This document shows, in pieces, positions 1 through 6,912 of a stretch of DNA of 31,635 bases. The stretch's first letter is position 1. Every line of letters starts with the position of its first letter. This DNA is from an uncultured Eubacteriales bacterium. Lineage in GTDB: Bacteria > Bacillota > Clostridia > Oscillospirales > Acutalibacteraceae. The position numbers and the translations under genes are program-made. The DNA is taken from NCBI GenBank assembly GCA_934643185.1, contig CAKUBN010000024.1, positions 1 to 31,635 on the forward strand, given 5' to 3'. The notes under the pieces were generated by a model, which did not search any database, was not told the DNA's origin, and was given only the letters and a program-made list of their open reading frames with translations.

Positions 1-45
1 GGGTCCCTTGAAAGGCGGTCTGCGACCGCCCTTCGAAAATAAAGA
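1..45 (+). repeat. 3' end of a multi-hairpin 3'-UTR element (copy D), cut by the window edge
   Basis: The first bases match the distal end of the multi-hairpin element found whole at 10788-10980, 25245-25451 and 25591-25790. They show the closing arm of a GGGAACCC-type hairpin, then GGCGGTC (14-20), loop TGC, GACCGCC (24-30). The orientation implies that a plus-strand host gene ends just left of the window and carries this element in its 3' untranslated region. Confidence 0.6.
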
Positions 46-62
46 ATAACACAGAACCACCC

Positions 63-102
63 AAGAAGCGCGCAGCTCCCCAAAAGCTGCGCGCTTCTTT
101 TT
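63..102 (+). terminator. Strong intrinsic terminator of the gene left of the window
   Basis: The 15-bp arms AAGAAGCGCGCAGCT (63-77) and AGCTGCGCGCTTCTT (85-99) are perfectly complementary, and a run of T follows to about 103. The T-tract is on the plus strand, so it ends rightward transcription from the neighbouring host gene after element copy D. The minus-strand phage operon converges on it from the right. Confidence 0.85.
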
Positions 103-104
103 TA

Positions 105-202
105 ATGATATATCTCGCTTCGTTCGATATGCTATTTTCCTAATGGCAAATGATATAGCCGCCTTCGACAGCTATGATATACGATTTGCCTTCCGCAAAC
201 CG
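105..202 (+). repeat. ATGATAT/hairpin module, left flank of phage cluster
   Basis: Heptamers ATGATAT occur at 105-111, 150-156 and 174-180, with a variant ATGCTAT at 129-135. The spacers are short imperfect hairpins, followed by one good stem, ACGATTTGC (181-189) with GCAAACCGT (195-203). The same order, ending in AGCCGCC, appears inverted at 10688-10743 on the other side of the phage cluster. Function is unknown. Confidence 0.6.
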
Positions 203-204
203 TA

Positions 205-672
205 TTATCGAAACGCCAAAACCGCATATGTTACGCCGCTTTCATTTAAGGCCGCCATGCCGCTGCCGTCCGTCGGGGCGGTCTGGGTCTGCTGCACCGT
301 CACCTGCGCCGTAGAAAGCGTCACGCCAAGGCTGCTCTGGCCGCCTGCCGCAATGCCCGCGTACTGCTTCGTGCAGCCCGTCATCGCCTGCGAAAACGGC
401 TTGCCCACCGCAAAAACGATCACCGCGCTCGGGCTGAAGCCGAATAAGATCGAGCGCGAGGCCGCACCCGTGCCCGTGTACGTGCGCACCTCCGTCGGCG
501 TGTCAAGGCGCTTTCTGCGCGCGTCGCTTAAATGCAGATCATCATTTTGTATGTGCCCGCCAAGCTGCGTCTCTATGGCTTCGTTGTCCGCCACAAAGTC
601 CACGCGGCGCGGCTTGTCCGTCCCCTCCCAAAGGCAAAGGCCGAGGACCGTCGATTTTTTACTTGCTGCCAT
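205..672 (-). CDS. Short phage tail fibre/appendage-like protein
   Basis: This is the last gene of the phage-type operon, 155 residues. After a short start, residues 25-57 hold a pattern common in phage fibre proteins (GGHIQ, DLHLSDARR). The rest is rich in Gly, Thr, Ser and Val, with a repetitive beta-like look and no enzyme motif. The ATG at 672 has AAAGGAG at good spacing and starts 15 bp after the stop of the wedge gene. Its place at the distal end fits a receptor-binding or decorating fibre, but it is far shorter than normal tail fibres and could be a stub. Family assignment rests on the SDARR-type motif and position only. Confidence 0.6.
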   Translation of the reverse strand: MAASKKSTVLGLCLWEGTDKPRRVDFVADNEAIETQLGGHIQNDDLHLSDARRKRLDTPTEVRTYTGTGAASRSILFGFSPSAVIVFAVGKPFSQAMTGCTKQYAGIAAGGQSSLGVTLSTAQVTVQQTQTAPTDGSGMAALNESGVTYAVLAFR

Positions 673-687
673 GCTTCTCCTTTCCGC

Positions 688-1242
688 TCATAAAACGTCG
701 AGCGCGTTCCAAGTCTTGTTTCTAAGGTCTAACTGATTCCACGAGCTTCCCGCCGCGTCCTGGTTATCCCACGTGTTTTTGCCGAAATCGAATACCAACG
801 CAAGGTGCGCCGGCAAAAACGCGCGCGCCTCGCTTTCGGCCGCCGCTTCGGAAATACCCATGGTGGAAAGCACATTCACGTTTAAAACGCCGCCCTTTTG
901 CGGGACGAGCTTGCCGTTGATGCCCGCCGCCAAAAGCTGCTTTTGCATCGCGCTTTCCGTGTGGTCGGCGGGGGTCACCGCGCCGCGGGTCAGCAGCATC
1001 GCGCGCCGGTTTTCCACGCTGTCCACAGATGGCACCACGCGGAACAGCGATTCAAACGCCTTCAGCCCGTCCTCGTCCGCCGTCTGCACAAACGCGTCGC
1101 GCCACACGTTAGCGAGCGCACCATACACGAGTTCAAACCCCTTTGCATACGCCGCAAGCTCTGCCGAAAGCCACTGGTCTTCGCCAAAATACAGCCCCGT
1201 TTTTTCGAGCACCGCGCGCATGCGGACTTCCCATTCCGTCAT
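688..1242 (-). CDS. Baseplate wedge protein, XkdU/DUF2313-like
   Basis: The protein has 184 residues, the usual size for the DUF2313 (YmfQ/XkdU) family of contractile-phage baseplate proteins. The N-terminal 100 residues look helical. The end carries the Trp-Asn repeat pattern NTWDNQD, SSWNQLD, KTWNALD, often seen at the C-terminus of this family. It follows baseplate J, as in PBSX and P2-like clusters. The ATG at 1242 is preceded by GGAGGG and lies 9 bp from the J stop. Its expected role is completing the wedge that holds tail fibres. Confidence 0.78.
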   Translation of the reverse strand: MTEWEVRMRAVLEKTGLYFGEDQWLSAELAAYAKGFELVYGALANVWRDAFVQTADEDGLKAFESLFRVVPSVDSVENRRAMLLTRGAVTPADHTESAMQKQLLAAGINGKLVPQKGGVLNVNVLSTMGISEAAAESEARAFLPAHLALVFDFGKNTWDNQDAAGSSWNQLDLRNKTWNALDVL

Positions 1243-1251
1243 TTGCCCTCC

Positions 1252-2310
1252 TTACTGCGTTTCGAGCACATTTACAGCGCCCGCCACGACGATCTCCCCG
1301 GCGTTCGGCGTAAAGTCCGCCACGCTCGCCGGCACCGTACAGTTTTGCACCAAGCCGGTCTCCATCACCGCATGGATGAGCCCCGCCGTCACAAACGGCT
1401 CGCCCACCTCAAACGCATTGAGGTGCGCCGTGATCGCCGCCGTGCACGCTGCTTTTGCATCTTCAAACGCGCAGCCGTCCTTCGGCTTCACGTAGACCGT
1501 CACCGGCTTTTTGATCGCCGCGGCCGCCGCCACCGTCACGTCCACGCTGATCTCTTTGAGCGCCCCAAGCGTCTCCTTGACTTCCCCGAGCACCTCGTCC
1601 GTCACCGCGCCGTTGTCACCGTACAGGTACACCGCCACCGTGTTCACCCCGTTCGCGCGCGGCACCACCTGCACGCTTTTCACGCCCGGGATCATCAGCG
1701 CCGCGCGGCGGTACGTCTCCGTGTTCGAGCCATTCGGCAGCGCGTAAAAGCAACGCAGAAGGCGCGTGCGCAGTGCTTCGTCGTCCTCCTTGTCCGCGCC
1801 GCCCGTAAACGGCACATCGTTCGTCACGCTTTCAATGCCGGAGGGCGGCGTGACGAGCGTGTTCACCGCGCCCTTTGCCGCGTTGCCGCTTCTGCCGCCC
1901 AAAACCGCCTGCGCCGCCGCTGTCACCGTCAGCGCGCCCGCGGGCAGCACGGCGGCTTCTGTCGTCTCATATTCCACCGCGTTTTCTCCGCTTGCCGCGC
2001 ACACCGTCCCTTTCGGGATCTCCACCGCGTAGCCGAGCGCCGTCCTACGCGAAAACGTCAGCGTGCCCGCAGATCTCACCGCGTCCTTGCGCTTGAGCCC
2101 GCGCTCTTCGGCGTGCAGGTCGAGCGCCTCGCCCGCCGCCGTCTGCGGAAAGCAATTTAATTTCAGCGATTTCGCCGCGCACAGCGCCGTATACAGCTCG
2201 CCCGCCAGCACCTTCAGCCGGATCGACACATCCGCCGCGTCCTCCGGCTTCACGCCCGCAAGCGTTTCGTATTCCGCCGCCATGTGCGCATAAATTTCCT
2301 CAAATTTCAC
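1252..2310 (-). CDS. Baseplate J-like wedge protein (XkdT/gpJ family)
   Basis: The 352-residue protein matches the baseplate J family. Residues 140-185 carry the hallmark GGRSGNAAKGAVN, then a segment ending in FTGGADKEDDEALRTR. It should form the arms of the baseplate wedge in contractile tails and related injection machines. The start codon overlaps the stop of the preceding gp25-like gene by 4 bp (ATGA), indicating coupled translation. Length is normal for the PBSX type. A contractile-type wedge here is striking because no sheath gene is present. Confidence 0.88.
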   Translation of the reverse strand: MKFEEIYAHMAAEYETLAGVKPEDAADVSIRLKVLAGELYTALCAAKSLKLNCFPQTAAGEALDLHAEERGLKRKDAVRSAGTLTFSRRTALGYAVEIPKGTVCAASGENAVEYETTEAAVLPAGALTVTAAAQAVLGGRSGNAAKGAVNTLVTPPSGIESVTNDVPFTGGADKEDDEALRTRLLRCFYALPNGSNTETYRRAALMIPGVKSVQVVPRANGVNTVAVYLYGDNGAVTDEVLGEVKETLGALKEISVDVTVAAAAAIKKPVTVYVKPKDGCAFEDAKAACTAAITAHLNAFEVGEPFVTAGLIHAVMETGLVQNCTVPASVADFTPNAGEIVVAGAVNVLETQ

Positions 2311-2645
2311 ACTTTCGCTCCTTTCACCGCGATCTCCCCCGCGCCAAGTGTCGTCTCGATTCCGAAAATGAACCGCTCCTCCTCGCGCCGCACAGAGACC
2401 GCCTCCACCCCGGCTAAAGACAAAAGCGCCGCCTGCGCGTACCGCAGCGCACGCTCCTCATCGTGCTCGTCTGCTGCATCCAGCATATAAAACCGGCTGC
2501 CGAGCGCACGGTCGTAACAAAACGCGCCGCGCTTTAGACAAATGCGGTTATACGCGCGCTGCAAAAGCACGTTAAGCCCCTCGGCCGTCTTCGGCAGCCC
2601 CGTCGCCGCCGTCTGCGTCACGCCGTTTAAAATCACGACCTCCAC
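2307..2645 (-). CDS. gp25/XkdS-like baseplate protein (DUF2634)
   Basis: The 112-residue protein sits directly before baseplate J, the conserved place of XkdS/gpW/gp25-type proteins that start sheath assembly on the baseplate. It shows the family pattern of an LGSRFYML core, a charged DEHDEERALRYAQAAL helix, and a beta-rich end. I chose the GTG at 2645, which has GGGGG upstream. A TTG at 2666 would add seven residues but lies deep in the upstream gene. It overlaps baseplate J by 4 bp. Confidence 0.72.
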   Translation of the reverse strand: MEVVILNGVTQTAATGLPKTAEGLNVLLQRAYNRICLKRGAFCYDRALGSRFYMLDAADEHDEERALRYAQAALLSLAGVEAVSVRREEERFIFGIETTLGAGEIAVKGAKV

Positions 2646-2646
2646 G

Positions 2647-2973
2647 CTATTCCCCCTTTCTTTCAAACACCTGCCCGTTGATGACGACTGTGCCGTCGAG
2701 CTTCAAAACGATCTCCGCACCGCCCGCGGAAAACAGCCGCACTTCGCCGGGCAAAAGCCCCTCCGCGTCGTTCACAACGCCAAGGCACACGCCGCCCAGC
2801 ATCACGGCTTCCGTCCCCTGCGGCACGCTCACCGCCACGCCGTACGGCACCGCCAAAATCGGCGCGCGGCGCTCGAGCTCCGTGCAGACGGCGATCTCCC
2901 CGCCGCCCGTCGTCACCACGCCCGTTTTCACGCTTTCGGCCTTTTCCGCTGTCTCCTTTTTCGTCAGCCACAT
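2647..2973 (-). CDS. Baseplate spike-like protein (gp45/gpV type)
   Basis: The protein has 108 residues from the ATG at 2973, which has AAAGGAGG upstream. A beta-rich OB-fold-like body precedes residues 70-105, which hold PGEVRLFSAGG, a strand, and LDGTVVING. That run is typical of small phage baseplate spike proteins of the Mu gp45 and P2 gpV type, which cap the tube and pierce the target envelope. It lies between the hub gene and the gp25-like gene, as in PBSX. No lysozyme or His-metal tip motif is obvious. The spike call rests on pattern and position. Confidence 0.65.
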   Translation of the reverse strand: MWLTKKETAEKAESVKTGVVTTGGGEIAVCTELERRAPILAVPYGVAVSVPQGTEAVMLGGVCLGVVNDAEGLLPGEVRLFSAGGAEIVLKLDGTVVINGQVFERKGE

Positions 2974-2986
2974 GTTCCCGCCTCCT

Positions 2987-3877
2987 TTATACCGGCTCAA
3001 AAAGCAGCTCCGTTTTCATCTCTTTCCCGCGCAGCAAAACGCTTTTGGAGATGAGCCGCATCTCGCCGAGGTCGTCCGTCTGCATCATGTCGCCCGGCGA
3101 ACCGTCTATGTAGGGCGCACACGTCAGCTTTAATCGCTTTGCCGTCCTGCGGCTCTCGGTCAAAAGCACCGTCGGCGCGGTTTTCGCATACGCGGAAAGG
3201 TACCGCACGCGCACCTGCGGGGCCAAAAGGTCGTGATATTCCGCACCGTACGCGCCCGTCTGCGCGTTCTGCACCGTCACGCCGCTCAGCATTTTGTACG
3301 GGCAATAGATCACCTCCCGCGCCGTCAGCCAGTCGGGCTTTACCGTTTGCGGGACGTAGTTTTCAAAGTGCACGCCGCCGCTTTTGTCCGCATACGGCGC
3401 ACAGTTCAAATATTCCTCGGCGAACATTTGCAGCACCTCCCAGCACCGCATGCCCTTTTCCACGGTCAAAACGCCCGCCACCGGCCGCCTGTCGCCGCCC
3501 ACGGCATGCAGCCCAAGCGGCGTCAAATACATCCGCTCCAAAAGCCGCAGCGAGGGCATTCTAAGCTCCATCGGCGCCGCCTCGTTGTCGAGCAAAAGCG
3601 CTGCGCGGCTGCGCAGGGAGAATAACTCCGTGCGCGCGCCATTTTGGCATTTCACGCGGTGTTCGTCCACGATGCCGTCAAAAATCACCGCGCCGTCCTT
3701 TTTGAGCACAGCCCCAACGGGTTCTTCGGAGAAAAGCCGCTTCCCTGCGCCAAAGCGCACCGTCAGGCTGTCCGCCACCGTGTCCGCGTCGCTTTTTAAA
3801 AGCCATTCGACAGGCTCCACGTTCGGTGAACGTTTTTCACCGCCCGCAAACACAAACTCCAGCGAAAATCTCGTCAC
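2987..3877 (-). CDS. Baseplate hub protein, XkdQ/gpD-like
   Basis: The protein has 296 residues from a GTG at 3877 that overlaps the stop of the LysM gene (GTGA) and has GAGGAGG eight bases upstream. An ATG further upstream would run through the LysM gene and is a shadow. The sequence begins with a beta-rich segment and has the middle pattern WEVLQMFAEEYL, followed by YCPYKMLSGVTV. This matches the hub family (gp27/gpD, XkdQ) that forms the ring joining tube and spike. It lies between the LysM baseplate protein and the spike gene, as in PBSX. Confidence 0.75.
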   Translation of the reverse strand: MTRFSLEFVFAGGEKRSPNVEPVEWLLKSDADTVADSLTVRFGAGKRLFSEEPVGAVLKKDGAVIFDGIVDEHRVKCQNGARTELFSLRSRAALLLDNEAAPMELRMPSLRLLERMYLTPLGLHAVGGDRRPVAGVLTVEKGMRCWEVLQMFAEEYLNCAPYADKSGGVHFENYVPQTVKPDWLTAREVIYCPYKMLSGVTVQNAQTGAYGAEYHDLLAPQVRVRYLSAYAKTAPTVLLTESRRTAKRLKLTCAPYIDGSPGDMMQTDDLGEMRLISKSVLLRGKEMKTELLFEPV

Positions 3878-4383
3878 GGAATATGCACCTCCTCGCCTTC
3901 TTTCAGCGCCGCAATGCACGCGATGTGCCGGTTTGCTTCCGCCAAGCGGTCGATCGAAACGCCCGTAAAATACGCGTAGTCCCACAGGCTCTCACCCGCC
4001 TTCGCGCGGTACGTGCGGCCGGAGACCGCCTCGTTTTTCCCCGCCGTCTCCACAAAGGTGAACGTGTACGCTACCGTGTTTTTCTCCGGCACACCGATGA
4101 GCGCAAGCTCGCTCAAAACCGCCTCAAACGGCCTGTGCCCCGGCAGATACAGCGTCTCCGTCTCGCCGAAAAGCGCCTCTAATTCGCGGTAAGCCGCCAT
4201 TGCGTCCACCCCGGTAAAGTACCCCTTGCCCGCAGCGCGCGCCTTGCGCTTGCCGACTGCTTCCACGCGCTCTTCGCCGTCTGCGCCGACCACTTCGCGC
4301 AGCAAACACGCCCGCTCAAGCTTCAATTCCGTCGGGTTCACCGGGAACACAAAGCTGCCAAACTGCATCGTCATCAAATTCAT
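3874..4383 (-). CDS. LysM-domain baseplate/tail protein, XkdP-like
   Basis: The 169-residue protein has two parts. Residues 1-115 form a beta domain starting with FGSFVFPVNPTEL, typical of XkdP/gp53-type proteins. Residues about 122-168 form one LysM domain (YRAKAGESLWDYAYFTG, ending GEEVHIP), which may bind peptidoglycan or hold the hub. The ATG at 4383 has AGGAGG upstream. In PBSX this gene follows a long tape-measure gene. Here it follows only a 29-residue reading frame, so the expected tape measure is missing. Confidence 0.85.
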   Translation of the reverse strand: MNLMTMQFGSFVFPVNPTELKLERACLLREVVGADGEERVEAVGKRKARAAGKGYFTGVDAMAAYRELEALFGETETLYLPGHRPFEAVLSELALIGVPEKNTVAYTFTFVETAGKNEAVSGRTYRAKAGESLWDYAYFTGVSIDRLAEANRHIACIAALKEGEEVHIP

Positions 4384-4392
4384 GCCGACCTC

Positions 4393-4482
4393 CTACCCCG
4401 CACGAAGCGGCGCGGGATAGCGCCGCTCCTCGCGCTCCAAAATATCGGAAAGCGCCTCTGCGTTTTTGTATTCTTCCTCCAC
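4393..4482 (-). CDS. Very small phage operon peptide (29 residues)
   Basis: A GTG at 4482 follows the sequence GGAGGC and starts one base after the stop of the preceding gene. The product is highly charged and helical, with the stretch SDILEREERRYPAPL near the C-terminus. The next gene begins 9 bp after its stop. A charged EREERRYP-type helix recalls the small proteins encoded near tail genes in some phages, such as assembly-chaperone extensions, but I cannot name a family. It occupies exactly the place where sheath, tube, chaperone and tape-measure genes should be. It may be a real minigene or the remnant of a deletion. Confidence 0.45.
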   Translation of the reverse strand: MEEEYKNAEALSDILEREERRYPAPLRAG

Positions 4483-4483
4483 C

Positions 4484-5164
4484 TTATGCCTCCGTTCCGC
4501 TTTGTGTGCGCTGTGTAATTTTTTCACACGCGCCCGCTTCTATCATAAGCTTATTTCCATCCGTCGCTTTCAAAACACAGTGCGTGTACCGCGCGCCGCC
4601 CGTTTGCAGCGTGAATTCGCCGCAAAGCGCCTCTTCGCCGCCTGAAAAGCCGTGCAGCACGATCATGTACACCGCCTTGCCCGCCACCGCCGCATACGGT
4701 TTTTCCTCGCCGATGGCGTAATAGCGCTGCACCTGCGCTTCATGCGAAATTTTCACCGCATCCGCCGCAAACGCCTTCTCGCCGATGACCACCGCCACGC
4801 GTGCGTTATCCATTGCGCCCGTCGCCGCCCGCACCGTGCAGAGCGTCACAAGGCAATTTAGCGCCGCCGAATACGTCGTCTCGCTGCGCTTCACACTGCG
4901 CAGCGCGCACGGCAAAGACGATACCGCCGCGCACACCGCGTCAAACAGCCGCGCGTGGTCGTCCCTTTCGCGCGCGTACAGCTGCACGCCGAGCATCGTC
5001 TCAAACACGCCGTCCGCGTTTTCCTCCTCAATCACGCCCACCGTCACGGCAGCGCGCTGCGGAAGCCTTTGCAGCGTGCCCGTAAACGCCGGGCGCACCG
5101 CGCAGTCCGGCAAAAGCGCTTTCAGCTTTTCCGTCAGCGCTGCACTAAGCTCCGTCCCCGTCAT
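4484..5164 (-). CDS. Two-domain head-tail/tail completion protein
   Basis: The protein has 226 residues from the ATG at 5164 (GGAGGG upstream); longer versions run into the previous gene. Residues 1-118 resemble the small tail-terminator/completion proteins of PBSX-type phages (MTGTELSAALTEKLKALLPD start, then alternating strands and helices). Residues 120-226 are a separate beta-rich module (YYAIGEEKPYAAVAGKAVYMIVL) that recalls small tail proteins usually encoded alone. I infer a fusion of two neighbouring phage genes. Whether the second module is a tube-like protein cannot be settled by eye. Confidence 0.5.
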   Translation of the reverse strand: MTGTELSAALTEKLKALLPDCAVRPAFTGTLQRLPQRAAVTVGVIEEENADGVFETMLGVQLYARERDDHARLFDAVCAAVSSLPCALRSVKRSETTYSAALNCLVTLCTVRAATGAMDNARVAVVIGEKAFAADAVKISHEAQVQRYYAIGEEKPYAAVAGKAVYMIVLHGFSGGEEALCGEFTLQTGGARYTHCVLKATDGNKLMIEAGACEKITQRTQSGTEA

Positions 5165-5468
5165 TTTCTCCCTCCTTTTCCAGCACCGCGCGCACATAAA
5201 GCGCCCCGCAAAGCCCGCTTTTTTCCTCGGCGTATAAAACACGGAACGTCTCGCTGCCCACAGTCAGCCTCGCGTTTTCCGCGCCGCAAAGCACTTTGCC
5301 GTCGCCAAAATACACGTAAAGCGGCTGCATCGCCCCGCCGAACGTCTCCGTTTCCGCCTGCAAGGCCGTTTTGTCTTCCTTTAGTCGCTGCACAACGCCG
5401 CGGCAAGCGACTTTCTCGCCGCCCACCTCCACCGTCACGCACGGCGCCCTGCAAAACAAATTTCTCAC
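5145..5468 (-). CDS. Small head-tail connector protein
   Basis: The 107-residue, beta-rich protein lies in the slot of XkdH/XkdI-like or stopper proteins, between the helical adaptor and the tail completion gene. Its ATG overlaps the adaptor stop by 4 bp, and its own end overlaps the next gene by 20 bp. The segment FGGAMQPLYVYFGDGKVLCGAE followed by SETFRVLYAEEKSG suggests a compact barrel. Three Cys lie near the N-terminus. The precise family is uncertain; the connector role is inferred from position and size. Confidence 0.55.
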   Translation of the reverse strand: MRNLFCRAPCVTVEVGGEKVACRGVVQRLKEDKTALQAETETFGGAMQPLYVYFGDGKVLCGAENARLTVGSETFRVLYAEEKSGLCGALYVRAVLEKEGENDGDGA

Positions 5469-5827
5469 ACCATGCCCTCCGTCACGCCGAAGTAAAAATT
5501 CTCGTCACGCAAAAGCCCGGACACCGCCCGCTCGCACTGCTTGGCATAGGTGAGCGCCCTTTCGCTGCTTTTGTCAAACTCTGCGCGCACCTCGCCCGCC
5601 GTCAGGCTTTTCGGCGATGACGCTTCCTCTAGTAGCCAAAACTGATACGCCGCCTGCGCCGCAGCCGCTGCGCACAGCGCCTCCTCATGCGCGTTTTCTT
5701 CCTCCACAGTGCAGCAAAGGCGCGCTTTCAGCCGCTGCACCGCATCGCCGCTCAGCATCAAAAGCAGGTCTTCGCGGTCGTCATTTGTCAAAAGCTTCAG
5801 CCGTTCCAGCACGTTTCGTATCTCCAT
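5465..5827 (-). CDS. Helical head-tail adaptor (gp6/XkdH-like)
   Basis: The 120-residue protein is almost wholly helical, with an Ala-rich stretch (ALCAAAAAQAAYQFWLLEEA) in the middle. It directly follows the capsid gene in transcription order, the usual place of the ring-forming adaptor that docks on the portal. The ATG at 5827 is preceded by GGAGGGG. It is short of conserved signatures, so the call rests on position, size and helical composition. Confidence 0.58.
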   Translation of the reverse strand: MEIRNVLERLKLLTNDDREDLLLMLSGDAVQRLKARLCCTVEEENAHEEALCAAAAAQAAYQFWLLEEASSPKSLTAGEVRAEFDKSSERALTYAKQCERAVSGLLRDENFYFGVTEGMV

Positions 5828-5844
5828 TTGCCCCTCCTTTTTTT

Positions 5845-5885
5845 ATTCGGCAAAGCCGTACCAAAGCGGTACGGCTTGCCGGAAT
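5845..5885 (-). other. Long stem-loop between capsid gene and adaptor gene
   Basis: GGCAAAGCCGTACC (5849-5862) pairs with GGTACGGCTTGCC (5868-5880), with one bulged base, and ATTC/GGAAT extends the stem. No U-tract follows on the minus strand, so it does not look like a simple terminator. It lies right after the capsid stop codon. It may protect the capsid message from decay or set the ratio of capsid to downstream genes. Confidence 0.55.
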
Positions 5886-5894
5886 CGAATAAAA

Positions 5895-6896
5895 TCAGTA
5901 GCTAAGGCCCTGTGCGGCGCCGCCGTAGATCTGTGCAAAGCCCGCCACGGCGCTCACGGCCGCGCGCTCCATCTGGCGGTCGATGAGCTTGTCGTAGTCG
6001 GTCAGCACATCGCCCGCCTGCACCATCTCAAGCGCACAGTTCTTGTCGAGCGCAATGATCTTCTTCGCGTCCATGGACGGCACATGGATGAGCGTCGCGC
6101 CAAGCGGTGTGATGAGCTTGCCCGCACCCTTAATGTTGAGGCTCGCCTGCGCGTCCTTAAACTCCGTGATCTTAAGGAGCGCCTGCAAAGCAGTCGTTCC
6201 GGCCAGGATCGTATTGAAGTTGTAGTCGGAAAGCTTGCCCCACAGCGTCACAAGGTCGTTGTAGGTCGGCGCAGCGGTAAGCGCCGTCACGGTGATGCCC
6301 GTATTCGTGCCGTCGCCGTTTAACAGCACGTCCACCGCGTCCTTCATCTGTCTGCGCGCAATGTACGCACCGATCTGGCGTAGAATGACCGTAAAGAGGT
6401 CCAGTCTGTGGTGGCGCAGCGCTTCGTAGGAGCTGACAATCAGTCTGCCGCGCTTATGCAGCGTCACAAGCGAGCCCGCCGTCTTGATGACTGTCTCCGG
6501 AATGGCCGCGCCCTCCGCTACGGGGTCTTCGATCTTCTGGTCAGAAGCCGTCGCCGTCTGCACGGTGCGGTAATCGAGCGTGTCGATCTTCGTCACGGTC
6601 GCCGCGATGTCCGGCAGGGAAGACGCCATCTCCATGCCCTGGCGCACTGCGCGGGCGACGTATTCCGGGAACAGCGCCGCGCTCTGGGAGGAGGTGAAAA
6701 ACTTCTCCACGGTGTCGCAGTTCGCACCGCTCACACGGATGCCGAAGCGTTTAAGCTGTCTCTGGTACGCATCAAGCCCCGCAAACGGTGTGCCCGCGTA
6801 GTTCTGGGAGCCGTCCAGCTCCTCCAAAACCTGTGTAAAATTCTTGCCCGGCACGCCGTACATGCCTTTTTCGAGTGTAATGTTTTCAAATGCCAT
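5895..6896 (-). CDS. Major capsid protein (HK97-type fold, clostridial phage family)
   Basis: The 333-residue protein follows the protease gene, as expected for a major capsid protein. The N-terminal third reads like the clostridial phage capsid family: an LDAYQRQLKRFGIRVSG-type start, KFF, LFPEYVARAVRQGME, then TKIDTLDYRT, with a Gly/Ala-rich C-terminal end. Length is normal and there is no N-terminal scaffold segment, so scaffolding may reside in the upstream protease protein. The ATG at 6896 has AAAGGAGA upstream. A stem-loop follows the stop. Confidence 0.85.
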   Translation of the reverse strand: MAFENITLEKGMYGVPGKNFTQVLEELDGSQNYAGTPFAGLDAYQRQLKRFGIRVSGANCDTVEKFFTSSQSAALFPEYVARAVRQGMEMASSLPDIAATVTKIDTLDYRTVQTATASDQKIEDPVAEGAAIPETVIKTAGSLVTLHKRGRLIVSSYEALRHHRLDLFTVILRQIGAYIARRQMKDAVDVLLNGDGTNTGITVTALTAAPTYNDLVTLWGKLSDYNFNTILAGTTALQALLKITEFKDAQASLNIKGAGKLITPLGATLIHVPSMDAKKIIALDKNCALEMVQAGDVLTDYDKLIDRQMERAAVSAVAGFAQIYGGAAQGLSY

Positions 6897-6912
6897 TGTA
6901 TAGTCTCCTTTC

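Noticed and set aside
105..180. Repeat-spacer look of the ATGATAT units suggested a CRISPR array
   Set aside because: Repeats are only 7 bp and spacers 13-17 bp, most spacers are self-complementary, and no cas gene is present.
898..2160. A 420-codon plus-strand open frame across the baseplate J region
   Set aside because: Its product is Arg/His-rich low-complexity sequence, it lacks a ribosome site, and it lies opposite recognisable baseplate genes. It is a by-product of GC-rich codons, like the other long antisense frames (12114-13151, 24137-25213, 29019-29900).
2987..3985. Longer start for the hub gene at 3985
   Set aside because: The extra N-terminal residues translate the end of the LysM gene in another frame. 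The GTG at 3877 has a strong ribosome site and the usual 4-bp overlap.
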